Positions 22,800 to 35,134 of a stretch of DNA of 64,000 bases are shown here, one piece after another. The notes below the pieces were generated by a model. That model did no database searches. It was not told the DNA's origin and was given only the letters and a program-made list of their open reading frames with translations. Both the position numbers and the translations under genes were made by a program. Position 1 is the stretch's first letter. Each line of letters begins with the position of its first letter. Origin of the DNA: Cycas panzhihuaensis (lineage: Eukaryota; Cycadophyta); NCBI GenBank assembly GCA_023213395.1, contig CM041465.1:13330001-13394000 (forward strand). Reading direction: 5' to 3'.

Positions 22800-24945
22800 T
22801 TTAGGGGAAGAGTCGCATTACAGGGTAGCCTTAGGATGTTATACCTGACACTATGAATCATCATGGAAGCACTCCTCGTGGATGGATCACCACTTCTTCT
22901 CAAGGGAGGAGTCAAGTTTCCTCACTTGAGAGGACTGGGTATTGCCACCCTTGGAAGGAGCAACTTGTGAAGCCTGGTGAACTAACTTGTTAGATGTGGG
23001 AGATGAAGGAGTTTGAAGCTTGAGCTCATTCATAGTATGTTTAAATAAATGTGTGGCTGAAGTGAGAGGGTCTAGGGTCTTCTCGATAGAATGGGAAGAA
23101 GACCTAGTAGGTTGTTGAGTTTTGGTTTCTTTTGATGGTGGTGGTACCTCACGTCGCTGTGAGGACTTTAGAGGCTTCTTGAGTCTAACCTAGATCTCAA
23201 TGGCCTTGAGTGCCAAGCACTTTGCTATAGTAGAGTCGCACGTAGTTGGCCCCATCTTAAGGACTTGTACATAAACTTCTAGATGAAGGGCATTAACAAA
23301 AAGATCCCTCTTCAACTCCTTAGGCAAAGTAGCCTTAGTGGAATGAAGAAGGTCATGGAAATGTCGCACAAAGTCACGATTCATTTTATCGTGACCTTGT
23401 TTAAAAAATAAAAGGGATTTCATTCCACTCTCAAATAGGTGAGCTACGTCAAAGTAGTTGACGAACTCATCCACGAGCTATTGGAATGAGAAGATAAAAT
23501 GCGTGGGTAGGCGATAAAACCATTTGAGGGCATCACCTTGAAGAGACCATGTAAATAGTTTTATAAGGATATGGTCATAAGCCCAGTAGTCAATGCATGC
23601 CATAAAGAAGCTACGAACATGCTCCGTTGGGTCTTGCAACAAAGTCCCATTAAATTTGGAGACTTCGGGGGGGTGAGGTTATAAGTTAGTCCTTAACGCC
23701 TTAACAGATGATGGGGTTAACCGATAGTCCATAAAGGGGTATATCCTTGATTGGACCATAGGGTCAAAAGAAGATGGAAATGATGGTGGTAGGTTTGGCC
23801 AAATCCTCTTTGGAGGGTTTAGTTTAAAAGGGGATGTTGTCCTCCTACCATTGGGTGAAGAGGCGTAAATCCCACATTCAAAGAAACCTGTATAGAAGGG
23901 AATAGGTATGATGTATCCATCCCTCCTAGAGAGAGTGCTCCTTATTGAAAAGGAGCTTGAGGGAATGAGCCTTGGGAAGGAGTTGGGCCTCCTTGCAAAG
24001 GTGCGATGTAGGGTGCTACACAAGATGGCAGAAAGAAGGGGTGAGGGACCAAATTTTGCCCATATGGGCTGCCCGTAGGTGGTGCGACCCTATAAGGATG
24101 TAGAGGGTCCACCCTATAAGTAGGTAGGGAGTTCCCTTTACCATGCCCCCATGGCTGAGTAGTGTAACCAGGAGGTAGGTAGATAGAAGGGTCCCTAGGT
24201 TGGTGTTGGGATTGTGTGGGGATAGACCCCACATGACTAGAAGTAGGGGGACATGTGGGTCCCCTAGGTCTAGTAGGCGGATAAACAATGGTAGAAGGGG
24301 GACTAGTGGTTTGACTAGCCGGAGGCATGCTCAACCCAAGTTGGGAAGATGACATGCCCTGAGTGGTCCCTAAGGAACACATACCATGGGGAGAATAAGA
24401 AGATGTAAAAGACAGGCTCATTATGGGTAAAGCAGTTGAATGAGATGAGTGAGATGAAGCAGATGTAGAAGAAGGGGGCACAACGCTTTACAAGACATTC
24501 TTAAACCACTTTAGGGGTGGCTAGAGATGAGCAGCTTAGAAACATTGACTTAAAGCATCTATTACATCAGCGGGAGGGGTATCCACTTGATCGTAAGAGG
24601 TGGAAGGAGCCTCATATGAAGCAAATCCCACAGGATAATCCTCATAAGAATCACCATGGGGGTGGCGAAACTTTGAAGGAGATGTAGGTTCTACTTCATA
24701 AGTAGAGGAATGGTGAGACTTAAGGTGTGGTTGGTCATCCAGATAATAAATGGGATCTTCACTTCCTTGGGTGAACCCTTGGAAGGAAGTAGGTGGCTTT
24801 AGGGAATCAGACACGTAGGCATGGTATGTCCAATCCGAAAGAGATCCCTCCATGATCAGATCAGGATCTGATGTGGGAAGGGAATGATATGAAGGTTCTT
24901 TTAACAATAGAGGTAGGCCCCGCTTGCGACATGAGAATCACTGCA
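22800..24945 (-). pseudogene. gag: E2 gag
   Basis: This is the capsid precursor. The N-terminal part (24945-24536) begins near GLPLLLKEPSYHSLPTS, then IMEGSLSDWTYH, matching E3. The middle (24481-23680) is Pro/Ser/Thr-rich and low-complexity. The capsid core lies at 23620-23190, for example VNYFDVAHLFESGMKSLLFF and HDKMNRDFVRHFHDLLHSTK, typical of Tat/Athila gag. A possible Cys/His motif further left (about 22900-22840) is Cys-poor, as in E3. Multiple frameshifts and stops. Confidence 0.84.
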
Positions 24946-25090
24946 TGCAAGTCCTTCCTATGCGCTGGAAGAAGAAGGAAACAAGGTAATGCACATGTTG
25001 GGGGCTACCCAATAAGATCAAAAGGGAAAGCTACCAAGAGGTAGTAACACCAACAGAAAATGGAGAAAGACTAATTCCCTTACTGACAGG

Positions 25091-25108
25091 TCCCCAGTAT
25101 GGTCGTCA
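25091..25108 (-). promoter_or_regulatory. E2 primer binding site
   Basis: On the minus strand this reads TGACGACCATACTGGGGA, one base inside the 5' LTR. E3 has TGGTGACCATACTGGGGA at 48743-48760. It is not the usual initiator-Met site. I could not match it with certainty to a tRNA; an Asp or Arg isoacceptor is possible. Confidence 0.65.
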
Positions 25109-27331
25109 GTGGAATTACATCTATGGGGATGGTAGCTACACCTAGTTGGGATTAAGACAATAGATGAAAGGCTTTGGGATAAAGGGATCAAACCAACAAG
25201 TGCAAGGAAGCACCCACATAGGGTATTCATGTGTCAAAACGTAGGTTCGAGACCCACAAATGATGCACGACTTCCTCAAGGTAACTTGGCTTTTGAATTT
25301 GAAGGGAAACGTAGGTGAGGGATGTCCTCAGTTGCCCGACTAACCTCAAAACAAGAGTCTTCCTACCTTTGGATGGCCGAAAGGAGAAGGCAAGACCCAA
25401 CGAGGGAGCGAATCCTCGTGGAAAGAAAGCTAAGGGATGTAGGTATGATGAGGGAAGAAAAAGTATCTTAGGGAATGGATTCTCTAAGAACTAATCCACT
25501 TAGCAGAAAGGTTGGATGGATAAAGAGTGGTAGCAAAAAGAGTTCCTGTGACTCTATGTGCAAAGGGATCCCTAGTCTCTCTAGGCACAATAGAACAAAC
25601 ACTAGCCGTATATGTGCAAATGAGAGGTAAACTAAGCATACAGGTGCAATGAACAATAAATATACTTTCTCTCTCAAAAGAGGATCCTCACTCTCATTTC
25701 ATTTCAAACAAGGGAAAAGGAAGCAAAGAAATAAACCAAGATATCATGCAACATGCACGGTAATACAATTGGGTGAAAGAGGGAAGGGGATAACCCTCGA
25801 TGAGTGCTCTTTCTTATAATGTAAACTAATGTGCAAGATAATGATGATAGTGGTTCCCTTTTACTTTATTCTCTTATGTCTTTTATGCAAGCATACAAGC
25901 TAAAGGAAACATGAAAGGACCAATGAAATGAAAGTGACGTGCATGGAAGAACGATGTAGCTTAAACGTGATTTTTGCCTTGCACTACGCTCTCATCCTCT
26001 TTTCCCTTTAGCCATCACATGAGCAGCATGGGGTTTCCTTACCTCCCCCAAAAATGAAAGGAAAGGAGCAAGAAAATGCAAAGGAAAAAAGAACTATGAA
26101 AGAGTAGAACAACCAAAGGGAAGGGGACCAAAGAACACACTTGGATTGTTGACGCTTACCTTCCTCCATAAATGGTGTAGCAAACCTGCAATCACAAAGT
26201 TCTTTTCCCTTTGCAAAGGGGCTGCTAGGATACAAATCCAATTTATGTATACTTATGCAAAAGTAAAATACTGAAATGTTACAGGTTAGAATGTTTCAAG
26301 TTAGGTAATCTTCCACCAAATGTAACTCCGTAACCTCTTAAGAAAACCAACAACACATGCCAAGGCAAGGGGAGGTTAGCCTCAGAATGGCTAACCCTCT
26401 AGCAAGTACACCTCCACACTTCCCTTAGACACAAGGTACAACATATTAGGATAGCCTATTAGTAGTGAATAGTAAAGGAAGCAAACACTACAAGATTTAT
26501 GAAAGTTGCCTATGTTGCAAGTATGCTACATGCAATAAATTGCAATATTGGCTAAGCCAGGATCTAGGACAAATAGAGGACACCATTTGGGGCTAGAAGA
26601 GCTCCTCAAAAGAGGTGTGTATGCCTAGAAACAGTGTAGTAAGGGCTACATATGTTGAAATCTAGAGCAAGCCAAATCCCAAAGACTCCTCGACAACCTA
26701 AGGGAGGCACAAGCGAAGGAGAGGAAAGAGGAGAAGGGATTTGCCCTTGAGGAGCAGGCCTAGTGGGTACGGATCTCACCTTATCTCCTTTCTCTCACTC
26801 TTTATAGGCCCTCTCCTATAGCCTCCTTAGAAGAAAATAGGAGAGGATAGTGAGATTAGAAGGGTAAGAAGACAAGGAATGGATGAATACTTCTTGTATA
26901 TAGCGAAGAAAACAAGGAAATGAATAATATGCTCAAAGACCTAACCTTTTACAAGACAAACCTAAGGAACGATATGGAACAATAATGGAAAATACCTACT
27001 GGGCTATGTAGGAGGTAGATCTACCCTTGAAGACAATAGAAAATGGCAGGTTTGGTATGCTTACAGGATATCCTTAGGAAGGTGTTGTAATAGAGACACA
27101 CTTGTTAAAAGTTGTAAGAAGGGCATGGAGGCCAAACTTGGGCATGAATCCTTACTTGGAGGCATTATTTGGTGAGCCTACTACTACAAATTAGAGCTAT
27201 AATGGATGGACCTCAAGCTAGAACATAGGAAAATTGAACGTTGTAGGGTGCTCTTACAGAAAACTCCTATAAAAGAGAGAGAAGAGAGCAAGGAAGGTGG
27301 AAGAAGAGAAGGAAAATAAGGTTGTTTTGGG

Positions 27332-27338
27332 ATTTATA
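27332..27338 (-). promoter_or_regulatory. TATA-like box of the E2 5' LTR
   Basis: TATAAAT on the minus strand inside GGTATAAATCCC, about 140 bases downstream (in the element's sense) of the palindrome pair. It matches the conserved TATA position of the other LTR. Confidence 0.55.
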
Positions 27339-27426
27339 CCTAACCTTATGCTGAATGGATGATTAGGGTTGAGGTAAGGCTCGAGAGGTGTCGAATCCAT
27401 GTGGTAATTTTAAGAAAAAAGAAAAA

Positions 27427-27516
27427 TTTACCACGATAGATTTTAAAAAATAAGTTATGACAATTGTCTCGTGGTAAACTTCATGGTACCATGAAGTTTA
27501 TCGCGGTACCGCGATA
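27427..27516. promoter_or_regulatory. Palindrome cluster in the E2 LTR
   Basis: A perfect 26-bp palindrome with a CATGGTACCATG core spans 27475-27500. It overlaps by two bases an 18-bp perfect palindrome, TATCGCGGTACCGCGATA, at 27499-27516. A 10-bp inverted repeat pairs TTTACCACGA (27427-27436) with TCGTGGTAAA (27469-27478). The core words ATCGCGG.RCCGCGAT and AAACTT...AAGTTT are those of the internal hairpin module near 15300 and 58300. Confidence 0.88.
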
Positions 27517-28056
27517 TTTGCTACAGTGTAGTGACAAAGACCAAAATAATCCAAAGGTAGGATACCTAGGAACCTTGAAGGGGGGTACCTCAAGCCTAGG
27601 AGGGGTTGGCCCTCTGTCCAGATGGATGGGGATAGTCAAATAGAGAAGATGACCTAAACTAGATGGGGTACCCAAGCGATAGGACTCCCAAGAAACTGAT
27701 AATTGATGTAAGGATCAACCAATCACACTCAGCGGGGTGCTAAGGGCTATGATATGGCAAGGGGTATGATGGATCATATGGGTTGAGTGGTGCTTAGGAC
27801 AATGTGGAGGTGCATAGGAGGGTTGTGGAGTGCCATGGGGATACATGTCGCACTTATCATCATAGGCTGAAAGGGTAACAAGTAGTATGATCAAATAATA
27901 GGTGCAAGGTGATCACTCAAATGTGCTAGTCAGCTATGCAATGAAATGATGCTTTTGTTTACCCTTCTAGAGAAGTAGTAAAGGTAAGGGATAGAAGCAT
28001 ACCTATACTTACTTAAGTCAACTTGCCAAGAACACATTCCTAGGAGCCAAGAAACA

Positions 28057-29757
28057 TATGCTTAGTGATAAATCTAGCTGAGAACTATAACCAAGGCACT
28101 TACCCCTTTCGGGTCTAGCTTGGCCTCTAAATACTAAAGGATAAGCTTCCCACCTTAGCCTTTTATTTAATATATCTTATAGCCAATGGTTTCCTCTAAT
28201 ATCCATAAAATTTAAGGAATACTAAAGATGTATGTACAGTGGTAACTTCAAGGGTCCTAATCATTTCCTTTGTAAGGTTGATATAGTTTTGTTTGTAGAT
28301 TGAAGATTATATTTATTAATCTTTCAAGTTGAAAATGGATTTTAATATAATCTTACTTATAAACAAGGTTATCTTTTAATAAAGGAAATTAAAAAATTAA
28401 AGGAAATACAAAAATTAAAAGGAGATTGTAAGGTTTAGAGAGCTCTTTGATGGACTTTGCTCTAAGAAGATCCACCTCAATCCTTCAAGAAGAAAACCTA
28501 TAATAACCAAATCACAAGCACTTGTTAGCTTAAAAATTAGAATAGAGCAACTTATTAATACATAATAATAGCATATAACATCAAAAAATCTTATGTAAAA
28601 TAGGGTATAACCCTTTAATTGATTAAATGGGATTTATGATTGCTCAAATAAAAATGTCAACTTGAGCAGCTTAGAAATCCTACAAAATAAGTTAAAATTA
28701 GGTAGGAAATAGTTTTAGACTATAGCCCTTTGAATTAACTTTCCAATGGTTTAGACACTGCCAAATTCAACTCTCCATTGAAAAGTTGTAGCAAAAACCA
28801 TGATAGCTACCCTTTATAATTAAAAAACTAAATAGAAATAGCTTAACCCTCCTTTGTTAGCTAGCCCCCAGTTATAAAACTAGTGCATGTGACCACTGAT
28901 AGAGCTATATAGGGGCTAGGCAGACCTAAAACTTTATCAAATATGGCCTAAACATTTTGATTAATTAAAAATTAGAAAAAATAATTTATAATCTTTGTGT
29001 TACACCCCCTTTATAATAAAAACTTAGTCATATGAGGTGACATATAATCATCTGATTTGCCCCTAAGTGTAGAATTCAAAATTAAATCAAATCTAATTTT
29101 ATTTTATTTAAACTTTATGGAAAATAAAGTTTAAAATTCAAAAAATAAAAATGTTTGAGAGCCATACAACTTTTACGGTCTGCACATGACTTTCCATAGA
29201 GAACAAGCATGAACTGAGCCTTAAATCTCTTTGTGAATGCTTCTATTTTGTCTAGAATGGCATCAAAGGGCTATGGAACCCCCTTATAGATACTCTTTGA
29301 AATATTATAGGGAGAAATGAGCCCAAATGGACTTATAGTGGTCATATGGATGTTTGGGGCTAAATGATTAAAAATAATCACAGAAAGTTCTTACGCTTGC
29401 TTGGAATAGTAGTTGAGTAGTTTCAGAGGACTACTAGAAGAGATGGATCTTTATTCGGTAGAAAATTAGAGGTTACACAAATAGATTTAGGGTTGAAACA
29501 AGGGCCAAATAGAGGAACATTTAGTCATTTTGGCCAAAAATAGAACTAAGAGACCTTTAGACTATAATAGGCTTAAAAATCTACACATTGAAGCTAATAT
29601 GAGTTGAAAACTACTACTAGTAATATCATATTGGCTAATGGCTACCAAATATTATGAAAAAATCTTGAAAAATTGTGTGAACAAGATGCCATTTTGGTAA
29701 ATGGCCCTATGTTTCTCAAAAAACTCATAAAATATCAACGAAAAATACACGTAATAG
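28057..29757 (-). other. Copia A untranslated leader
   Basis: This AT-rich stretch lies between the copia A primer site and the point where E2 is inserted. I find no protein homology. On the minus strand it is the 5' leader of copia A, unusually long at about 1.7 kb, which may mean another unrecognised insertion. Confidence 0.5.
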
Positions 29758-29769
29758 GCTCTGATACCA
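29758..29769 (-). promoter_or_regulatory. Copia A primer binding site
   Basis: GCTCTGATACCA is TGGTATCAGAGC on the minus strand, directly abutting the LTR. It is complementary to initiator Met tRNA. Confidence 0.85.
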
Positions 29770-30152
29770 TGTTAGATTGACATCAAGATCTAAAATCAAT
29801 ATGCATTCCATAATATAACTTAATAAAGTAAATTAAACTCTACAAATAAGATTAAACATGAATAAATATACTTTGCAAAGGGCTACAAGCAAATTAGTTA
29901 CACCATGCATCTCTATTCTAGTAGAGCTTTCATATGAATAAAATCTAATTTATAAATATGAGGTGTGGTGATCAATTTATAAGCATATCACAAATAATTA
30001 CATTAATATTATTGGACAACATATTAGCAAAGGTGGTGGACTTGACTCAACTTACATTATGATTAAATTATAATAAGGGATCATCTAATATATATATTAC
30101 ATAGGTATGTAAGTATTACATTGTAATAATAGGGTTATTACAATTTATAACA
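29770..30152 (-). repeat. Copia A 5' LTR
   Basis: This 383-bp LTR starts TGTTAGATTGACATC and ends TTTATAACA in genomic orientation, with inverted TGTTA/TAACA ends. The right end was set by that pattern and by the restart of element D sequence soon after. The partner LTR is outside the window on the left, so the edge is not confirmed by a pair. AATAC (30153-30157) would be one TSD copy. Confidence 0.72.
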
Positions 30153-32695
30153 AATACCAGCCCTACCAATAAGGATATTCTTATTATTGTACATCCCAAA
30201 CTCAATTGATCTATTTATCTCAACTTGCTTATACACCCCTTGATCCTCCAACTTAACTTAGGGTGAATCCCTTTATTGATTATAGGACTAGTCATCTTTT
30301 ATTGGAAGCTTGAGAGCCAACTTGCCTCCCAATCCTCTTAAAGTGCTTATGTTTAAGGGTATTTCAACTTAGGACCCTATCAATCATGTCCATGCATTTT
30401 TCATGGTATGTATTAACTATTGGTCCTATGATCATATCATAGTAAAGCTTTTTGAGGTCCCTTCAAGGGTGTTCTCTCAAATAATCTTATTGCCTCTCTA
30501 CCCACTTTATCATCTATTTCTAGCAATTAATAAATACTTTTATCAACTTTTTGATATTACTTGCCCCTTTGAGAGTGGGGCTAAATCCCTTCTATCCCTC
30601 AAACAAGGCTAGGATGAGCTCAATTAGGACTTTGTAAACTAATTTTATGACCTAATTCATTCCTCTAAGGCCATACTATTTGAGGATATTAAAAGAGACA
30701 TCTTTGTAAATGCCCTTCACCCTAAAGTCCATGTTGAAGTACTAAATATGGGTGCTATTATGTATGACTTTGCTATAGCCAATTGCCTCAACCTTTAAGT
30801 CCATTGAGATCTAAGTAGATCTCAAGAAGGTCAACATATGCCCTTCACATTATGAGATATTACCTCCCTAATTAAATTAAAGGCATTAGCCATAGTCTCT
30901 TATGGTGTCTATTAGCAATGTTGATAAGATGATCAACTCCCTCACCTCGATATTTATCTTATACAAATGAGTTATCAAGGGTCTTAACCTCTAATCAGCC
31001 CATTCTTATCCTAAGATAGTTATTCCCTTGCATGGTTATAGGCTAGTTCATCAAGCCACTTAGATGGTTTCCTAGCCCAAAGAGTATAATCCTTCATCTA
31101 CCTAAGACAAGAAGACCCATCCTCTTCCTAAAAAGAGATGGTGCATTATTCATAGGAGTTGCACCCATGGTAGTGCCTATTACTAGACCTAACATCCTAA
31201 GTAGGAACCACCTTAGGACCCCCTATCATAACTTGTATCTAAGACTAACCTTAAATAATTTATCTATCAAGATCCTTTCCTAAGCCATGATGTTCCCAAG
31301 TAACTGACCCAACAACATAATTGGTAAGCAAGTGGATGAACCCAACCTCAATGAAAACCACCATCCAGTCCTACTCCCAACTAACCTAAAGATAAATCAT
31401 AATCTAAGCTAGTAGTCTCTTCTTTATCCAAGACCCAAGACCTAGCCTAGGCTTCCCAATGCTATAATGTTAAGGGAAAAAGGGTCATTTAGGTTCTTAA
31501 CACCACCCAAGTTTTTTTTATGACCCATGCTTAAGTAGCTAAGGATACTCCTCTACATTCTAATAACTACCTATTAAGCCCCTTCCTATGAAAATTCTTA
31601 TCCTCTCTAAGACAATACCTATCTATCCTAGCTAATATGATTTTAGGAGGACCCTTCCTCAACTTAATGGTAAGGGGAAGACTTTCTCTATTATGGGGGA
31701 ACTTCATACAGTTTTTATGGGTATGTCCATAATGGATATCCTATGAAGTTACCTAAACTAATAAAACCTACTTCTAGAAGCCCTTAGGCATAAGGATGTA
31801 CCTATACACATTATTACTACTGTCCCCTAGGACCAAATGATCATTTCCTTTGACCTCAATGACTTTCCACCTACTAAAAAGTACAAGCACTATTGTCACT
31901 ACCCTTTTGCCATTACCATTGAGACCCCAAGTTTTTCTTTAAAAGAAGTATTGTTGATAATGGGTCTTTAATGAATATCATGTCACTTAAATACTTGGAA
32001 AGCTCAGCATTGAGCCCCTTGAGCTAGTCCCATGGAAATTCTAGGGATATAATAAAAATGAAAAGGCACCCTTATAGATAGTCACCCTCCTCCTAGCCCT
32101 TGAGGATAAAATCATTCTTTTTGATATTATTATTCTTAATATCAATGTTGATTATAACCTCCTTCTAGGGCAAGCTTGGCTGTACCAGATGGGGGTAGCT
32201 TGCTTTTCCTTATGGGGGTAATTGAAGTTCATCCATGATAGAAGAGTCTACACTATAATGTGGGAACCTCCCCTTCTTGATCCTCCTAACTAATAGTCCA
32301 AGCCATCTTTGATGCTGAGGATGACTAGACTAAAGATCCAGACCCTTCTTTTGATACCTTTATCTAAGTCTTATATCTCTAGCTTGACAATGATCCTCTT
32401 TTTCTTAAGTTGAATATGGTGTCCTTCACTCCTATTGGCATAGGTAGCTATATTTAATTAGCCTTCCTCAATGATATTGATTTATACAATGAGGCCCTCA
32501 AGCCCCTTATATGCGTGGTGGTCATTATTTCCTGTATAATAAGGGAATTATCTTATGGAGATATTTTCTCCTTTCGGTCTTTCTCTAAGGACCCATCATA
32601 TGCCTCATCCCTAGTAAGACCTTATGGAAAATCTGTGAGCCATAACCTCTCTACCCTATAGGGTATCTCCTTTCCAACTAATTTGTCTCACCCAT
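30153..32695 (+). pseudogene. gag-pol: Element D: gag and protease remnant
   Basis: An ancient copy of the E2/E3 family in plus orientation. Around 30310-30370 the reading resembles the 'RTNLPPHPPEVPRFDG' junction of E3 gag. The 30403-30612 frame (NKYFYQLFDITCPFESGAKS) is its capsid core, and 30690-30760 gives RDIFVNALHPKVHVEVLNMG. The protease region follows at about 31670-32200: the active-site area reads VDNGSLMNIMSL near 31948 and VDYNLLLGQAWLYQMG near 32150. Stops occur every few dozen codons. The start of D, including its 5' LTR, was separated by copia A and is not in the window. Confidence 0.82.
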
Positions 32696-33075
32696 TGTTA
32701 GGGATCCAACCCCTAACTTACCTTCTCTTATATTCTCTTATATCTTGTACTTCTTCTCTCTCTTATATCTTTATTTCTTCTACTTCTTCCCTTTTCTTAA
32801 TATCCCACATGCATAAGTAGAAGGTTGTGTAGTGGTCATTGAGTACTATATATATTCATGTAATATCCCACATGCATAAGGAGGACGTTGAGTAGTAAGC
32901 ATAGAGGCATATATATATTTATATAATCCTTAGAGTATGGCATCTTAAATATTATTGTTATTTGCATGTAATTGGGAGGTTACCCCTCGAAGGGTATTGC
33001 AATACAAGTGCTCTTTTGGAGTTATTTGCTTATTATATTGGTATGTAATTATTATTAAGGAGTGGTATCCTAACA
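32696..33075 (+). repeat. Element F 5' LTR
   Basis: A 380-bp LTR that starts TGTTAGGGATCC and ends TATCCTAACA, with inverted TGTTAGG/CCTAACA ends. It holds two copies of a motif around AATATCCCACATGCATAAG (near 32800 and 32862). The primer site follows after two bases. No second LTR is found nearby, so F is a 5' fragment. Confidence 0.78.
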
Positions 33076-33077
33076 AG

Positions 33078-33089
33078 TGGTATCAGAGC
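33078..33089 (+). promoter_or_regulatory. Element F primer binding site
   Basis: TGGTATCAGAGC, complementary to initiator Met tRNA, two bases after the F LTR. Confidence 0.9.
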
Positions 33090-33902
33090 GGTCCATCCAT
33101 TCCTTGTGGGAGAGTCAAGGTACTAAATAATCAATTCTTTTTCCATCATTTTTTTCTCATTAGTACCTATTCTCATTTGATTTCCATTTAGTTACTTTGC
33201 TTTTTGGGGGTAGATAACACTATAATTAGGCAGCTACCCTAACACTGACACTGGGCAGTTCTCTTTTGCATTTAGTTAAAGACCCTATGCCAGGGGTCTA
33301 TAAATATCATGAGGATATGTCATTTTGGGCTAAGCGCATTGTGGATTTTCCATTCCTTACATGAAGGACTGGAGATCACACTCCTGAATGAAGCCTTAGA
33401 CAGAACTCGGCTATGGAATTATGCCTCCACGTACCTGCAGGTATATAGGAGGACCCCCTAGATAGGCCTTCGTAGTATAGGTAACCATAGGAAACCTATT
33501 AACCATCTGTAATTTGTAGTGCATCGGTAAGCAGTTAGCCTTAGGAAGTTACTCTCCACGTACCCAAGAGACGGGGTAGTACAACTATAGAGTAGAGCGT
33601 TTGCCTCTGTAAGTTGATACTATTTACGTCTAGGATAAGTATATCAGAGGGCCTACAAACCAGACAAGCCCATACCTAGTGTACTTGGTCAGTCTATTAT
33701 TGGGTTGTATGCACTTAGTCGGTTAGTGAGTCAGTCATCATCTATTTGTTAAATTGAGTGTGTCTAGCCAGTTTATCATCAGTTCATGCGCACATAGTCT
33801 ATCAGCCAACCAGTGCCCAAAAAAGCAAAAAAGTTAAAAGCAAAAAAAAAAAATCCATATTACCTCATTGTAAAATATTAGGGATAACAGTCTATAGACA
33901 CC
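33090..33902 (+). other. Element F leader
   Basis: The untranslated leader between primer site and gag. It has no recognisable protein. An A-rich run (AAAAAAAAAAA) stands near 33843. Confidence 0.5.
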
Positions 33903-34900
33903 TTGTCAAATCCTTTTCAGTCACATTTACCAACTAGGATTCAACTTAGGTCTTATGGACTAATGGGCCCTAAGATGAACCCAAGTTGGACTCAAGATCT
34001 CAATGATGTTGTTTCACAACTTCGAGAAGATATATTACAAATCCAAAATGACTTCAATGAAAAATTTGAAGCAGTAATGCTAGAGCTCACATCCATGAAA
34101 CCTCTTAAGAAAGAAAAGAGTGACCTTGATGATACTACTCATATAGGTAGGGGTCACTTTGCTAAAGAAGATGAAGGTAATGATGGTAGGCACTTTCGTC
34201 CAAACTTCCTTCCCAAGGTAGAAATCAAGAAGTTCAATGGCATAGATGTACGTACCTGGATCACCCAAATGGAACAATACTTTTCTCTTCATCAAGTTCC
34301 AGCAAATAAGAAGATCCCTCTTGCTTCTCTACACATGGAAACTGAACCCTACCAATGGTACCAATGGGTTATGAAAATAATTGGTGGGCTTAGTTATCAA
34401 TAGGAGGGTTTTGTCAAGGATCTTATAGCTCAATATGACAAGACTGGATCAGGACCACTTTAACCAGTTAGCTAAAGTTAGACAGGAGGGTACTATTTCA
34501 GCTTATATAGCAGAATACCAACGTTTCTCCACAAGGGTTGATGGTCCTTGTTAGGATAAATTACTTGAGTTATACATTGGTGGGTTATGAGATGACATCA
34601 GATATGAGTTTTGACTCTTAAAACCTGATAACATCTCTGCAGCTATTAATTTTGCTGGACATATTGAAGCAAAAAATAAGGCATCCTGACCCCCCCCAAT
34701 GAATATTTCCAAAAAAGCGACCACAATTTCGGGTTCCTGGTATACGACGAATGACTTCCCAAGAGATGGATGAGAAATGATTAAAAGGGTTATGTTTTCA
34801 TTGTAACCAAAAGTGGAATAAAGACCATAAGTGTCCTGAATGATGCTTATTCATAATTGAGGATGTTCAAGATGAGGAACCAGTAGAAGAAGCCTTATTA
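33903..34900 (+). pseudogene. gag: Element F gag (chromovirus type)
   Basis: The first 166 codons are open (33903-34403). A coiled, charged N-terminus (LREDILQIQNDFNEKFEAVM) precedes the gag domain KVEIKKFNGIDVRTWITQME, YFSLHQVPANKKIPLASLHM and YQWYQWV, as in Del/Tekay-type plant chromoviruses. A frameshift and stops follow. A zinc-knuckle remnant (CFHCNQKWNKDHKC) is readable near 34796; its pattern C-x2-C-x(n)-H-x4-C is partly kept. Confidence 0.8.
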
Positions 34901-34963
34901 GAGCTAGAAAATAATGATTGTGACCCACCTAAGGAGGAAGAAGAAAATACTGCTACTATATCT

Positions 34964-35134
34964 ATGCATGCCCTAGCTGGAATTGCAGCCCCTCAAACAC
35001 TCAAACTTATTGGGTACATTAAGAAAAGGAAGGTGGTTATCCTCATAGATTCTGGGAGCACCCACAATTTCATTAATCAGAAACTTGCTGAAGAACTCAA
35101 CTGTTTTCCATATCCTATCAAAAAAATTTCAGGT
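34964..35134 (+). pseudogene. pol: Element F protease (truncated)
   Basis: Open codons begin MHALAGIAAPQTLKLIGYIK and contain an intact-looking aspartic protease motif, VVILIDSGSTHNFINQKL. The domain stops after about 57 residues where the TRIM-like element begins, and it does not resume on the other side. F therefore lost everything from protease onward. Confidence 0.85.

Larger units (their letters stand above)
10869..28056 (-). mobile_element. E2: Tat-like gypsy element with antisense PMD gene
   Basis: A 17.2-kb element in minus orientation with LTRs at 25110-28056 (5') and 10869-13409 (3'). In its own sense direction it reads gag, protease, RT, RNase H, integrase, then an opposite-strand PMD gene (15600-17457 on the genomic plus strand), then a second RNase H (13880-14289, minus). 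The same order and same parts occur in E3, which lies 18 kb away in the opposite orientation. All frames are broken and C-to-T decay is heavier than in E3, so E2 looks older. It is inserted in copia A, near the gag start. Confidence 0.9.
25110..28056 (-). repeat. E2 5' LTR (full length)
   Basis: This 2947-bp LTR is the undeleted partner of 10869-13409. On the minus strand it starts TGTTTCTTGGCTCCTAGGAA and ends TAATTCCA. It carries the palindrome pair at 27475-27516 and a TATA-like box at 27332-27338. The TSD copy TATGC follows at 28057-28061. Confidence 0.92.

Noticed and set aside
30403-30612. Host gene of 69 codons
   Set aside because: The translation matches the capsid core of E3 gag (FESGxKSLLSLKQG), so it is element D.
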